Origin: Rhynochetos jubatus
Taxonomy: Eukaryota > Chordata > Aves > Eurypygiformes > Rhynochetidae
Direction: 5' to 3'
Length of the DNA: 64,000 bases
Assembly (NCBI GenBank): GCA_027574665.1
Contig: CM050653.1
Coordinates: 40,498,118-40,562,117, forward strand
The position numbers and the translations under genes were made by a program. This document shows, piece by piece, positions 1 to 14,300 of this stretch. The stretch's first letter is position 1. Each line of letters opens with the position of its first letter. The notes beneath the pieces are model-generated. The model saw only the letters and a list, made by a program, of their open reading frames with translations, did not search any database and had not been told where the DNA came from.

Positions 1-1750
1 AAGGCAGAAAAGGTCTGGTTTGGGGAAAAAAAAGAAAAAAGCAAGGCCAAAGATAAAGCAAATTTCTGCCTCGTACATATTTTCTGAAATTCAGAATTAA
101 GGATTCAACTCACAGATTTGCCTTTGGAAGACATCTTCCCTTGAGGATCAGTGCTGAAGGCTCAGAGAGAGGTGGTAGATGTTTTGCCACAATGATTCCT
201 TATCTGGTAATAGTGTGGGTTTGTCCTTCGTCAGTGGGTTTATCCTGACACAGTAACATGCAGTGTCCATGACAGATTTTGGTAAAGTGGATGAACCATA
301 TCACTCCCTCTTATCTCTACGCACTCTTTCTACCTCTGTCCACAAGCATTGTCTGGGTTATGACTTCAGACCAGAGCATCGCAGTTACCACAAAATCATG
401 AAACACTTGTTCAAACACAGTCATATTCTTTGAACTGAAGTCTATCAAATAACATTTAAGAAAGAATTTCTATTACTACAAAAGCAATTTTATTGACAAG
501 AAATCACTGATGAGATTTTAATTCTGGCTGTCTTCCTAGTCCCATTTTATCAGTTGACATTTGGATCAGTGTTATGCCTTTGATTTTTTTTCCAGCAATG
601 GAAAACAGCATATGAGATTTTAATGACACGTTTTATCAGTGTAGATAAAATGCATAGTTGGTAGCCCTTCTTCATTCTCACAACTGGGTAATTTTAGCAA
701 GTGGTAGACAGCTGACCTTTGTTGTACAGGCCAGATGCAATTTGCAGACAAATATAGGTTTTAAAAGAATACCTTGGCTTCCCCTTACACTGAAATCCTG
801 TGACTGACCAATAATCAAGAACAAAACAACGTGATTGAGAACAGAATTAGCTGGCTGCTGATAAATCTTCTTTGCTGCAGGGCACACAGGTAAGTAAGCG
901 CATGCCATTTAGTTACAGGGAAAAATGAAGAAGGCTTGTTTCAAGCAGTCAGATTTCTCTACTACCATAGATAATCGTCCAACTAAGTTTTTGAAGACTG
1001 GAAGAGCATCCAAACCTGCTTAATCTACAAATAAAGTGATTTACCAGTCGTTTTAGATGATAAAAACCTTAAATAATATCATAAAATAATCACGACCTTA
1101 CACTCTCCACATAGTTCCTAGAAAAATCTCCTTAGGTAATTTGTCATTTGAAAGTAATTTTCAAAGGTATCTGCTTTGAAAGTTGTAATCTGTTATACTT
1201 CTTCTTCAATAGGAGCATCAAGTTGAAAAACTTCATTTATTAAACTAACAACTCACAGGTGATGCCAGTAGACAGGAAAGGAGGGAAGAAATTCTTTGTT
1301 TCTAGCTCAGGCGTCTTGACAATTCTCCTATGGATTTAATCTTTATATCATTTAATAGGACTCAGAAGCCCAGAATTTAATTAGGGCTGATTAATGGTCT
1401 GACCTGAGGAGAAAAGAAAAAAAAAAACGAGTCCCCCAAGAAGCAGAATGTATTACCTTTAGCAGGTGTCTTGTGATATTCTCAGTAGGTTAAACACCGA
1501 GCACTAAGGGATTGTTGTCTAGACTTATGCCTTGGAGCCTGCTGGATTTGAGAAACCTGTTAAGATAATGCATTTTAGGCACAACACTCCTTCAGCGAGC
1601 TTCAGACCCACAGTAACAGGTTCCAAAAGCAATCTCATGATTGTGAGAAGCAGTTAGAATATGCAAACTGAGAGGATCGTCAGAATTCTTAGTGGTATAA
1701 ATTTTACTCTGAAAAGGAAATTTAAAAAGCAACCTGCTACTCCCAGTTTA
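1..1750. other. Flank downstream of CMTM8, no gene recognised
   Basis: AT-rich, low-CpG sequence. Open frames are short and show no known protein. I see no CR1 or LTR here. Confidence 0.6.
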
Positions 1751-1772
1751 CAAAACAAGTACAATTGGGTAA

Positions 1773-1786
1773 TTTATTTATTTATT
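1773..1786 (-). terminator. Candidate CMTM8 poly(A) signal, distal (three overlapping)
   Basis: On the minus strand AATAAATAAATAAA gives three overlapping AATAAA hexamers, followed by TTGTACTTGTTTTGT, a plausible GU-rich downstream element. It lies about 450 nt after the stop. It could be a second end site or simply an AT-rich microsatellite. Confidence 0.35.
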
Positions 1787-1934
1787 TTTGAAGGTTTGGG
1801 TGTTTGTTTTTTTCCTACACAATGTCACTTTTTATACAAAATAACAAGACAATATCAATGTTAGTTTTGAATTGTAGCATTCTGTATCAAAAGTATGCTT
1901 GTAATAGTGTAAAAGTTACATTTACAAAACTGGC

Positions 1935-2231
1935 ACATGGACTGAGAAAGATTTATTAAAGCTTTAGCAGTAACATCTATACAATGTCTAGAAAAATACC
2001 ATGTTAATTTTAAAAGAAGCAGTACGAAGTTTTATTATACAGTACAAAGTCAGTGTCAGATGTCTCTAGAGATGATATTGTATTATAAATAATCATTTTA
2101 ATCTCAGCTTAAAATATATTGTGTCAATTCTAGCAGAAATGTCCAAAAATACCTCATCCTTCTTCCAGGCTTATGTCAAGAGTATAATCCTCCAGATATT
2201 TCATACTACAGAATTCATTTTAACAAAATAT
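1935..2231 (-). other. CMTM8: CMTM8 3' UTR, shorter form (inferred)
   Basis: This runs from the stop codon to just past the nearest good poly(A) signal on the minus strand (AATAAA at 1952-1957), with a TG/T-rich stretch after it. The exact cleavage site cannot be read from sequence. A longer UTR ending near 1750 is also possible. Confidence 0.5.
1952..1957 (-). terminator. Candidate CMTM8 poly(A) signal, proximal
   Basis: AATAAA on the minus strand, about 275 nt after the stop codon. A CA dinucleotide and TG/T-rich sequence follow within 40 nt, as expected for a cleavage site. Confidence 0.45.
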
Positions 2232-2315
2232 TTACTGCAAAGTTCGTGACCGCCAAGATATAAAGCTAAAGTACGTGTTTCCAGCATAGCAGGAGGTAAC
2301 CACAAAGGCAAAGAA
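2232..2315 (-). CDS. CMTM8: CMTM8 coding exon 4 (residues 155-181 and stop)
   Basis: The acceptor is CTCTCTCCACAG. It encodes the end of membrane segment 4 (FFAFVVTSCYAGNTYFSF) and the short basic C-terminal tail ISWRSRTLQ, followed by TAA. It joins exon 3 to give WAASSFFAF, as in human CMTM8. Confidence 0.96.
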   Translation of the reverse strand, partial: FFAFVVTSCYAGNTYFSFISWRSRTLQ

Positions 2316-5300
2316 CTGTGGAGAGAGGGGAAAAAAAAATATTAGGAAAAAAAATATTTGAGCACTGTCACTTTTATGAAAAAAAATAGCTATAGGATTT
2401 GGATAAGGAGGAATAGCATGCTGACTAAACTGGCACTCTTCCTTGTACTTGTGTGGCCATCGCAGACAACACTGTGTAAGCGAGCTTATACTATGCATAG
2501 AAATACGGGACTAGCAGACAAAACATGGCGTATTCCAACTCCTGTCTCCACAGGGCCTACAAGGAAGCTGGGGGTGTACTTTTTACAAGGGCCTGTAGTG
2601 ACAGGACAAGCGGTAACGAGTTTAAATTGAAAGCGGGGAGATTTAGATATCAGGAAGAAGTTCTTCCCGGAGAGGGTGGTGAGGCACTGGCACAGGTTGC
2701 CCAGAGAAGCTGTGGATGCCCCATCCCTGGAAGTGTCCAAGGCCAGGCTGGATGAGGCTTGGAGCAACCTGGTCTAGTGGAGGGTGTCCCTGCCCATGGC
2801 AGGGGGGTTGGAACTAGATGTTTTTTAAGGTCCCTTCAACCCAAACCGTTCTGTGATTCTATGATTACACTGCCTCAGTATGGATCTTACAGACTGGACT
2901 CCCACCAATCCTATACTTGCTGGGTGTAACATCAGTTGCTGGTAAAGCCTGAAGGATAGTTCACGGGACAGTGTGAGCTCAAGCTGACACTCCTGCACTG
3001 TTGCTGTGCTCCAGGAATTGCCCACAGGCCACCTGTACCTCCGTATGGCACACTGTGCATCAGAATAGCTTGTTTGCAAATGCAGGCCCAGACATGTTCT
3101 CCAACAGCAGTACCGGTGAGGTTAACAACTCCAGAAGTTCTCTACTGATGACTAAAGGTATTCCTCAGCGCAAGTAGCAGTGACCATAATCACGCTGAGA
3201 TATCAATACTTTGTCAGAAACCGATTACAGAGTAAGCCTTCTGTGGCAGGCTAGATTTATGTTTAAAAATTAAAACTACACAGTGTCATCGGCATTGCTT
3301 CTGCAGTCCTTGCAGCATATCCACCCAGAAACTCAAGAACAGCTGTGAACTATTTCAGTTGTACTGATAAAGACCAGTTCAATGCCAGCGGTTAAGTTCC
3401 CGTTAATCATCGCTCGTTGTTCAAAATAGATGACGTTCAAAGCAGTCTTGTGATAAGACCAGAATGTTTTGTGCTCCTAACTGAACCAAATAAAGCTGAT
3501 ACTGCAAATAGGATTAACACTACTTTCCTTGGAGGTGAGCAGTGATAGGACAAGAGGGAACAAATGCAAGTTATAAGCAGCAAAATTTCAATTAGATACT
3601 AGGGGGGAGAAAAAAAATGACAATGAGCATAATCAGATATGGTAACAGAGGCCTAGAGGCATTGTGGAATAGCCATCCTTGGAAATACTCAAAACCTCAA
3701 GTGGACAAGGCACTGGTAGCCTGACAGGAGTTAGCCCTGCTTTAAGGGGGCAGAGAGTTGGACCAGGTGACCTCCAGTGGTCCCTTCCCACCTAAAAACG
3801 TTTTAGGATTCTACCAATGTTTCTTGTTTATATGCCATCACTGGCCAGGGTAGGCACTGCAGCTCTGAGAGCAGGGCACTACTATGCATACATACAGGCA
3901 GTAAATCTAAGCCTCCCAACCCAGGGCTCTTGGTGACTCTTGTCTAACGTAAATTTAACCTGTGGCACCAAAAACTGTAAATGATGATGTAAAATGTTAT
4001 TACAATAGAAAATCTTATCATTCATTCTCTTCCAATGATTTTGTTTCTATGAAATAAAGGCTCCATGTAAAAATCTAACAGAGAGTGGCTGTTAGGGATA
4101 GATGATTTGCTAAATTCTCGCAAACATCCATCCATGAAACCCTTAATGGGTTCAGAAAGTAAGAATCCACATTTAATAGTTTATTTAGACAGTGCATTAG
4201 ATACACACTATTAGGAGGTATTAGAAGAGATTCCAAACATCCCATGAGACAATGAGCATTCATGCATGTTGTATAAAACCCAAATCAGCCTGGAAGCCTA
4301 TCTAGCAGCAAGCAAGTTCCTGTCAACAGCAGTGGCTGGGTAACAGATCAGTGGTTACGAACGGCCAAGCGGAAAAGACCCTGAATGCCACTGAAGTGAC
4401 AGGGACAGAGTTATCCAATTCCCAAGACAAAACCAGCAGATGTTTGAGACTCTGTTCATGGCCATACACAATCAGCTTCAGACAGAAGACAGGATTTGTG
4501 AATAGTCCAGAGAGGACAACTGCAGAACCACGAACAGTCAGCAAAGCAGCTGTGATTTGGAACTACTCTATATGACTGAACTGGACTACTGTTGCATCAA
4601 CATGCAAAAAGTTATTTTACAACTCCCTTAACTTAGCTAGAGAACATGGGATGTATCACGCCTTTTCTGATGTGACTGTCATAGCTCCTGGTGGAATTTC
4701 TACCACCTCCAAAAACTGTGAACTAAATTACAGCTACCTATAGGTTTTGTGCATAGGCTTCTATATCAGTCTGCAGTTTTTCAAAACCCAAAACGCATGC
4801 ATCTCAACCCGCACTTCCAGCAAGCCTTCTTTTGATATAACTTTACTGGACACAGAACTGCTTTAAGCAAAAAATGAACTCACTGAAGAAGCTGCCCAGC
4901 TGTTGTAATTGTGACTGTCCAGTTCTTTGGTAACTGAAGATGCATCTACAATGGCAGCAATGAGGTACAAAATGAAAGCACTTCCATTAAAACACAGACC
5001 CTGTTGAAAAACCAAGCAACAAAAGTAATTAATGTGCACATGCATTTGTTACCATTTTCTATTCCAACATTACAAAACTCTGCCCTGAAATATAATGTAC
5101 ACATGCAATGTACACAAGAAATGTGATGAGTATTTTCACCTTCTTCCAAGTTTCTACTTGTACGATTAAAATTTAACTGCTTATTTTGCAGATCATAAAT
5201 CCACAAGAGTCTTAAAGCTGGGATACTGTGATTTTCCAAAGGTGAAAATAAGGACACTGTTTGGCTATCACAAAGTGTTAGGCAGTAAGAATATGACACT

Positions 5301-8300
5301 ACATGGAAAAAAAATTAAACAAAAACTGCGATTTGTTTACATGTCTAATCTACACAAAGATACGCTGGAGGTATCAATAACTTGTGGCATATGAAGAACA
5401 TTTATAAAGCTTCTAAATTTTGCCTTCTCCGCTTCTGAAGGAGATAAAGAGGGTGTAATTTTTTTAGTTGTATACTTCCACCTTTCAGTACCTTTCTCTT
5501 CTGCCTGTTTTTGAGAGGAGAAAAATGGAAAAAGCCAAGAAGGAGAAGAGTCTGAATGGACTACGTGGTTATCAAGACCCATCCATGGCAGATGCTGCTT
5601 ATTCTCTTCCAAGGAGCAAAGTTAATGCCTGGCCCACTGCCACGAGCTCCCGTGACACACAGGGTGCAACACTTTCTGAAGGGAAGCCATTCCCCGAACA
5701 CGTGCTTCCTCAACTGCAGACCCCTCCAGCGAGCAGTGCTCTGTGCTGTCATCTGTCACCATGCTCCATGCTTCAGGTCACTACCACATACATGAGACTT
5801 CCCATGCAGAAAGCCGCCTTAGAGTTTTCAGAGCAGGCTGAAGGGCACACGTCCTCCTGCGGTTCCTAAGTCCTTGCAACTTGAGGGCTTTTGGAAAAGA
5901 GCCACTTACCCACCTTTCTGCAGGGAACTGTGGGCAGTGCCTCAGCACTCAGGTGGAGTCCAAGGCCTGGCACTTGAGGTTTGGTTCCTACACTTAGAAA
6001 TGAGTGGGGTTTATTGGTTTATCTCACCTCTACCAGTTTATCTAGTAAAAGGTATTATCTCCATCCACAGATCTCACCTCCTCTGTTTTATCTGGGCATT
6101 ACAGTAATAAAATATCAAACTGTCAATTTTAGGATAAGATGCCAACAACTGGCAGGTTTAGGTGAACTTCTGTAAAGCACTGATTTTCAAACTCCAAATT
6201 TGACTGCCTAGAGTATTTGTTGGTGTTATTTTTAGATTTCCTGTTCCAAAAAGACTCAATTACCCTGGAAAGTTACAAATTCCTGCAATATCTTGTCATG
6301 TAGAAAAGGAAAAAGCACATAATTTTTGAGAAGTGCTGCTCTGGGAAATAACACTGTTGGGGAAGATGGAATGCAATGCAAGCTGATTGGGCCTTTACTG
6401 CCAATATATTACTCAAACCAAATGGTTCATGCTAAATTACCATCTGCTCCTTAAATTCAAATCTACCAGATTTTAAAAGCTTCCATTGATTGTTTTAGCA
6501 AAGAACTTGCACTATTAAGGAGAGTCAGTTTTGAAGCACATCCTTTGGGTTAATTTGCAGTAAAAGTAACTGCATCTTAAGCAATTTGGTAATGTGCTTA
6601 ACCTGCAAAAAGTGGATTTATGACAGAGAAGTCCAGATGTAATTTTGGATACTGCATACAATAGGCAGAGTCTGAGCTAACTGTCACCTAAGGAGGCAGA
6701 GCGATAATTAGCACAGACTGAAATTCAGAGCACAGGGGCAAGGTGGGTATAAACTAACTGTGTCACTCAAAAAGGGGTCTGTCGTGCTCTCTTGAATGAA
6801 GACATTAACAACATCTCTCTGGAAAGACATCCAGTGTTCCTCTTGGACAGCCAGGAATGGCAGAGGTCCAATTTCAAGGCAGTTCCCAACAGCTCTTTTA
6901 ATATCTTAGGGCAAAACAAGCTGGAATGCAAGCACCTTTTATTTATTTTGCATTTATTTTCTCTTCATATTACCCTTTACTATAAAAGGAGACTATATTT
7001 TGGACCTACATTGATGTGATCTTATCTACGATATGTTTGGAACTCAGAACAAGAAATAACACTCAGCATGAAGTAGAAACAAATCAAATATTCCAGCTTG
7101 TCTAGCGCATAGATCAGGGGCAACTCATTTATATGCAGCTGTTGTCTGATAATAGTGTTAAACTGATGAAAGAGGGTAACGACTGAGGCTGTATTCCAAA
7201 TGGATACAAAGATGTTTTCCCTCTGAATGTGCTTTACTTACATCTAATGCAATGGCAAAAAAAACCCCACCCCACACCTTTAAATGTACCCAGACACATT
7301 ACTGCTGTAATAGAAATAATCCAACATTCCTATAGCAGTGTTATAGCATTAATGGTAATTGCTGGTCATGAAACTTGAAAACAGAGAAGCTATCTGAACA
7401 TAATCCTGGTTGTTCTTATTAGTAATTGTCATAGCTGGCTATTTATTACAGCAGCAAATGGGAAGATGAGAAGAAAAGAGTATTCAATTTTAGTCACGTA
7501 CACAATATAGCTGATAACAAGCTGTTTGCTACAAGGAAGTAAAATATATTTTAACATAAAAATAACAGATTTCCAGTTAATAATCTTTAGCTAGTGGGGG
7601 AAAAAAAACGAACAACAAACAAGCAGCATTTCACTGTATCAGACAAAGCCAAAATTTATAATCATTCTCGGATGGGTCATAAACAGTCAGTTGGCTGAGA
7701 AGACAACGAGTTTTATGATCTATTATCCTGAACACCAGCCTATTATGAAAATCGTGTAAAAAAAAAAAAAAATACTGTTGAGAGGTACAGCCTAGCCAGG
7801 TTTGTTCACACCACTAAAACTGGATCTGAATTTTAAGTGCCCATGGAATTTTCCTGTAATTACATTAGCTGTTTATCTGATTTGCATTAAGTCCTGTGCT
7901 AAAAGCAAAGGATTACATGGCATATATTTTACATATATGTAACTTTAATTTTCAGCACCATTCTCACAGTAAGACATATATGGAGTAACTGTTGCTACCT
8001 CTGAACCACCTTTGCTTTTACTTCAGCAGGGTAAGACTCATGTTTTAAGAGCCAGGGTCCCACTTCCAATTCATGGTGTGGATTCAAGTAGGGATCTCTG
8101 CTGTTTAAACCATATGACCAGGTCTGTTAGCTCAGAGGCAGCAACAGACTCATTCTTCATGAGATGTAATCATTACAGCGAGAGAGGCCACTGTGCGTAA
8201 CTATCAGTCACAGCAAATTATTAAAAATCAAGTCACTACATCATCCACTGAACACAACAGTGAAACATCATAGGGAAAGTGTTTTAAAAGTGTCTGGGTA

Positions 8301-11300
8301 GTACAAAGGTTAAAAGCTGCAGGTACACAGCCACACAGTAATTAGGGAAAAATCTGCAAAAAACACAAGTACAGTTGGTTAACTACACTCACAGAACGCG
8401 TTGATATTTTATTCGCTTCCTAACTCAGCAAACTTGAAACAAAGAATATTTACCACAGTGGTCCATGGCACCTGGGGGATTCTGGTGTAGGTCATAGTCA
8501 TGTAGATAATCAGGAAGAAGATGGTGAGAACCCAGTAAAACACAGCTACAAACATCACCCAGCCAAAGGCTGGATAGAGAAAGTATTCTGTTCCAGCAAT
8601 CAGGGTCCACACCAGCAGCCCCAGTACCTGCAAAAGTTATGGAGAAGAAATAAAGTGTTAACACAGTCTTAGAGCTCATACATCTGTTCTACATCAAGGA
8701 ACCACACCACTGTCACTCACATAACCATCTGATGAGCTAAGTTGGCATGCTACACTGACAGAATGCCAATCTAACAAAAAAGGACAACATATAAAACTGG
8801 TTTTGAGGTGGCAGGGTGTCACAAAGGGAAAGGCAGAATGGGTCTCGGTTGATTTAGCTCACCTTTAGCTATTATGGATCTAAGCTCGCAGCTAGTTCTC
8901 AAAAGGATTGCTTTCTACAGCCTACTACCTTACGTGTACGACAGTAAATACTACCATTTTGCAGTCAGCAAAGCTACTTTAGAAGCAGAAGCCTGTGAAG
9001 GACCACTGGGATCTTCAGGTCCCATCTGCCATAGTCACAGGTAACTGAGCAGTTTGGGCCTAGTTCAAACCAGTCCACACCTGCTCTGTGGACTGGCAGG
9101 CACCACAGACACAAACCAACTCCTAGGACCTTATTATAAAAGGTAAAATATCAGCAGCCAACACCATTGAAACGTGCTGCTGGACCACAGCAAGTCAGCT
9201 TTGGAATGTCATTATATTCCACAGTTCTTAAACCATCTCCCAAGTGACCTGACCCTAAGCAGTAGACAAGAACTCACACTGAAGAAAAGTCCTCAAGCAA
9301 ATCAGTCTGGAGAAAAAACCTCCCCCCTCATCCTGAATCTGGCAATCTGTTCACCTCCAAGACATGAAGAAATACATGAACCAGAGATTTTAACTACTCT
9401 TTCCAGTTTTCTCTAGTGTTAGGTGATCTCCAATGCAATAAGAGGGATGAGAAGCAAACAAAACCGAGGTCAATTCATATGTCGCAGTAAGAAAAGTTGT
9501 GTGTTTTGCAAGCTGTCCAACAATTAGAAAAATCTTAATTATAAAAATCTATGGATACTTTATACCTTAAAACCAAACAAAACCACCAAACCCCACCACA
9601 CATACTTTACTGGAGTCAGATGTGGGAACTAAAACTCTTATATTTGAAACAAGGCTCATCTCTTTCTGCTACCTGGACTGTGCTGACACTGCCTAGCAGC
9701 AAGAAATGGATGGAAGACAAAATTAAAGCAAATAGTAACTTATTTAGCAACCAACACCTGTAGCTGGACAATCTAAAGAACTTCCTACCCCAATATGCAG
9801 TCTCCAGCAGTGGTTAATAATAGACATCTGAAGAATTATATTAAGAATAGAGCATGCAATAGCAATATTCCCTTGGACTACCTTCCTCGGCTCTCAGGAA
9901 TGCACAGCGGAGGGACTTGCTGAGCCTACGGTGGTATCTTTGTAATCAACAGCCCCTGACAGAAGATGACAGTTTTGCTATAGCTTCATTTTCATGACAG
10001 CTAATCCTAGTCCCAGGCAAGTTATTGGCCATGGTCTCATTTACTTTTCTAGTGCAGAACTGAACATGTAAACATTAATGATAAATTAATCAACTACGTC
10101 AACAATACATCAACAAAATAAATCAACTCAGTTTGTTGTCTTGTGTGTTCACAATACATTCCTGTATATTATTTGTATGTTCATCCACATCTGCACCATG
10201 AATACATGAGAAGCACCACACAAATGTCTGTATCACTTTTTTCTCTGTGTGTCTTATAATAGAGAAGGCACATAATGGTCTTCTTAGAGCATTTTTCCCC
10301 ACCATTTTCACCAGTGCAGCTATTTCTCTTTAAAAGGAAGCCCTAGAACTTGCTCGGACAGCGATACAAATTCCTGCTTTCCACTGCATACCAGGGGAGG
10401 GCAGCATTGTCTCACAAGAACAGTTTAAATAGCATTAACTGAACAGTTTAAAATGCACACTATTCTTTAATGCAAAGTTACCGGTTCAGCAATGCTTCCC
10501 ATAGCTCATTTTAATTCTAGTTCCAACAACATTTTAGGAATAGTTGCAATTCAGTTAAGAATGCCTCAAATTGCACGGACTCCCCATGATTAGATTAAAA
10601 ACCAACTCAATTTAGTCTAACAACTGATTTAAGAATAAACAATCTCGGTAGACTGTTTAGCTAACACCATACCATTTTTTTAGGATACAAAGTTGCTTTT
10701 CATGGTGTCCATCCTTTTTAATCCAAATTTAAATTCAGCATCCAGAAATTATACCACTGAGTAACTGAGCTCACGCTTGATAAATAATTATTAAAGATAG
10801 ATTTATCCTAGATCTGAATATCTAGTAAAATCCCAACAACCAGAAATACCAGAAACTTTGAAGATGAGACAAAGAAAACAAATAAATTAAACATCATAAC
10901 CTACTGACAACAGTGCTGGATTTTAGAAAGCTTTTAAAAATAGAAGTAGGCTTTTTCATAGAAGGCAGATACTATGAAAAATGTTTAATACCAAATTCAG
11001 CACAAATAAGATTGATAAGGATACCTTAGTTTAAATAATAGATTATTCCCGGAGTCAAAATTTGACAAGCAGCAACTTACTAGTGGTCTCATGTAACCTC
11101 AAAATTTTAATCTTACATTACCATACGACGAAGCTAGCAAGACATTAGCTAGGGCACTGGTATTCTTACTGGTCACTGTTTTTTCCAGTAATATTCTAAC
11201 CTGGTGTTATCACCCCTCTTTCAAGATCATTTTAATATTGAAGCAGCTTTCTCTCTCACATGTATTCCAGAGACACGCTTTTAATGGATGTTTTTAGCTA

Positions 11301-14300
11301 GCCGGTATCAATGGCAGAACAATTTATCCAGGCAATTGAGATGCACCACGGATGTTACAGATTTATATTCTTAACCAGTTCTTGGCTCATATGCATCGTA
11401 ACTTTGATGGGTTGCATATTAGAGCACATCTGACATTTTCAGTTAGATCCAGATACTCTTATAGCATATCACTGGAGCTGACAGGCTGAAATAATATTTC
11501 AGATTTCTTGATTAGACCTGAAAAGGTCAGATGAGCTCACGGTCAACAATTCACTCTGTGTGTAGTTAAATGATATGGCAAATGGTTTTATTGCCTATGT
11601 AAACATGCACAATAATTGATTTGAAGTGCACACTGGCCGTCAGCATCCACAAAATACCTAAGGAGTCAAAGGAACATAGACATCTAGACAAGTCTTTCAT
11701 GATTAGCTTGTCTTCTCAGCATGTTAAATACCGAGGTAGCTTCTGTGGTGTTAAAAGCCTGTCTTGTAATATTCCGGCTGTCCCTTACATTACACATTTG
11801 CTGTTCAACAGATCAGTACAAACTGGATGACACTTGGGCATCTGCTGGAGATGAGAATGCCGCTTTTCCTGCTGATTTGATAACAAACCTCCCCACTGGG
11901 AATAACTGGACTATATTCAAATGCCATCTCAATGAGCATCTACTGTACAGAATCTGGCAAGTGAGTGATAGGTATGCGATACTGTAAAGCAAAGACCAGC
12001 ACCTGCAATACCTGGGGAGCACCCACAGTAATTCAGCGTGCAGAGACAGCACTCAGCTACCTTCAGTGCTTCAGATGAGCTGAACGACAAGGGAGAAAGC
12101 TCCACTCAGTAACTGGGAAAGGCCTGCATCTCGTTATAACCAGCTGTGCTACAGTGTAATAGTAATAGCTAAGTATTTTAATTTATGAGCAAGTCAGAAT
12201 ATGCTTATTTAGAATTAGAGGAACATACTAAAATCCTGTCAAAAATGACTGAGAAAGGGAGGAAAAAGCATCAGGAAGACCAAAGAAAATAATGCATGTG
12301 GTAGTCAATGAGAGGGAATGCTAGGTTGGCTCCACCAACTGGGCCCAGTTTTTCAAGTCAGATGGGAGACAGGGATTTCACTCATCAGTACATGATAAAG
12401 GCAAGCAGTTTCCCCTTGTTTATTCAGTAGTCTCTGATTTCACCTAGGACATCTATTTTGTGACCATTTGGCTGCTGCTCGATCAGGTACCTCCATTACT
12501 AGAATACATTAATGTGTCAAATGGACTAATGCATACCTCAGCAGTTGGCAGATACCATAAAAAGGAAATAACTTTGTAGCAAAGTCCAATATTATTGAGT
12601 GTGCAGGTTTAAAATTAGATGCTTAATTGCATATTCAAACCCTTAAATAAGTGCCATAATTTTTCCGCAGTGCTGAGAACTTCAAAAGTATCGGACTATT
12701 TAGTCACTTAAAAAAAAAAAAAAAGGCTTTGTTGCCTAGTAGGTGAGACACATTTTGTCTCACGTCGCCGGTACAAGTCAGCAGGTATGAAACCAGGTGT
12801 GAGCTTGAATCTGTGTATCCAGTTTTACTTTTTGAAGCAGCTTAAAAACACCAGAACTGAACTTGTACTTGCAAACTGTATTTAACAGGTCTATGATGTC
12901 GTGACTCCTCTCCAGTGACACCAGCGGCACAAATCCTGTAGCATTCATCTTGACTGGTTAACTCAGCACCAAGTTAAACACGTTTATGCACCCCTTGCAA
13001 AGGAAAAAAAAGTCTCATTGTGGCAGAACTGATGGGGAAAAAAAAAACCCAAGGCTCATAGTTTCATGAAATAAAAATAAAACCCACCCTATTTGGCATG
13101 TTTGCCTGAAGCTCTTCCTATTCTTTATTGTAGGACCATTTCAGTTCTCTGCATGTGTAAGTATTTTAGGATTTTTACCAAGTTGCTACTGGCACAGATG
13201 GAAGTGACAGTAAAGGAGACAAGAAACGTTGCTGCAAATGCACAACTCTTGTCTCCTATATTCAAACCACCTAAACATGGACAGAATCCAGCAAGTAGAA
13301 AGCAAGACATCTTACCTCTCCTTTGCAAGAAAGGAGATTTACAACTAGAAGAAAGAGAGACCATTCTAAATTATCACACATCATTATTTCACTACTAAAT
13401 CACAAGTTAGGAGCTACCTCAGCCGCAGCACAAGCAGCCTACGAATGTCTCAATCTCCATCCTTTTCTTCCCTTGGCTACTCTCTGCAGGCAAAAAAAAA
13501 TACCCCAGGGAGTCTCCTGTGGGCAGGGAGAGCATGAACATTTCTCATACCTGCTCCCTAGTTTCTCATCTCATACCCGCTCCTTAGTTTCTCATCTCAC
13601 CTTTCATGGCCCTTGGGAAGACAAGGTTGGAGATGCTTGCCAGCAGGCACTAAGGGTGAGCAAGGATGCCAAGGGCAGCCAGACTGCTGTTCAGCACTAG
13701 AGGCGCTCCGTCATTCGATGTTGGTTAGTCAACCACCCTTGGGTGTTTGTAAGCATTTGGTAAGATTAACAAACATTATTCCTAACCCATCACCACATGG
13801 ATCGCACCAAAACGCAGGATCTTACACTGAATGAAAATATTAGGGTGTGTCTGTGTAAAGAGAAAAAGAAGATGGGAAAAAAAGGGCATTCCTCCTCTAC
13901 AGTTCCTGTAAGACATGCCCAGGACGGTCAGTCGTATGAACAGGCAGAATCTTCTTATATTTGACAAATACAAAATAATTTTTTTTCCCCCCTTCTGGCT
14001 ATGTCTAAATGGAGTAAATGTTTGCCCTGCACTTAAATAATCTCTTTGAACAGCAGGTTTTCTGCTCTTGTAGCTGATCTATGGAGCCACACACAACAAT
14101 TCCGCCTCCTGACACGAGAGGGAGGATGATCATCGCTTTTTTCCCCCCCAGAAATAGGCTGTAGAGCCGGGACACTGGCACAGGCTTCAGGTACCACGCA
14201 GAAACATCCAAGGGGCAGCTTGCATACGGTGCCCAATCCCTCCAAACTGAAAGGGAACCCTCAGAATAAGCAGTGTATGTATGTATATACACACATGTAC

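Noticed and set aside
2358-2767. Several overlapping open frames on both strands in intron 3
   Set aside because: They lie mostly within the CR1 fragment at 2555-2866 or run out of exon 4 into intron. The same frames recur in the other CR1 copies at 53.6 and 58.3 kb.
5468-5869. 133-codon plus-strand frame in CMTM8 intron 2
   Set aside because: No known motif, no splice context, and a length expected by chance in a window of this size.
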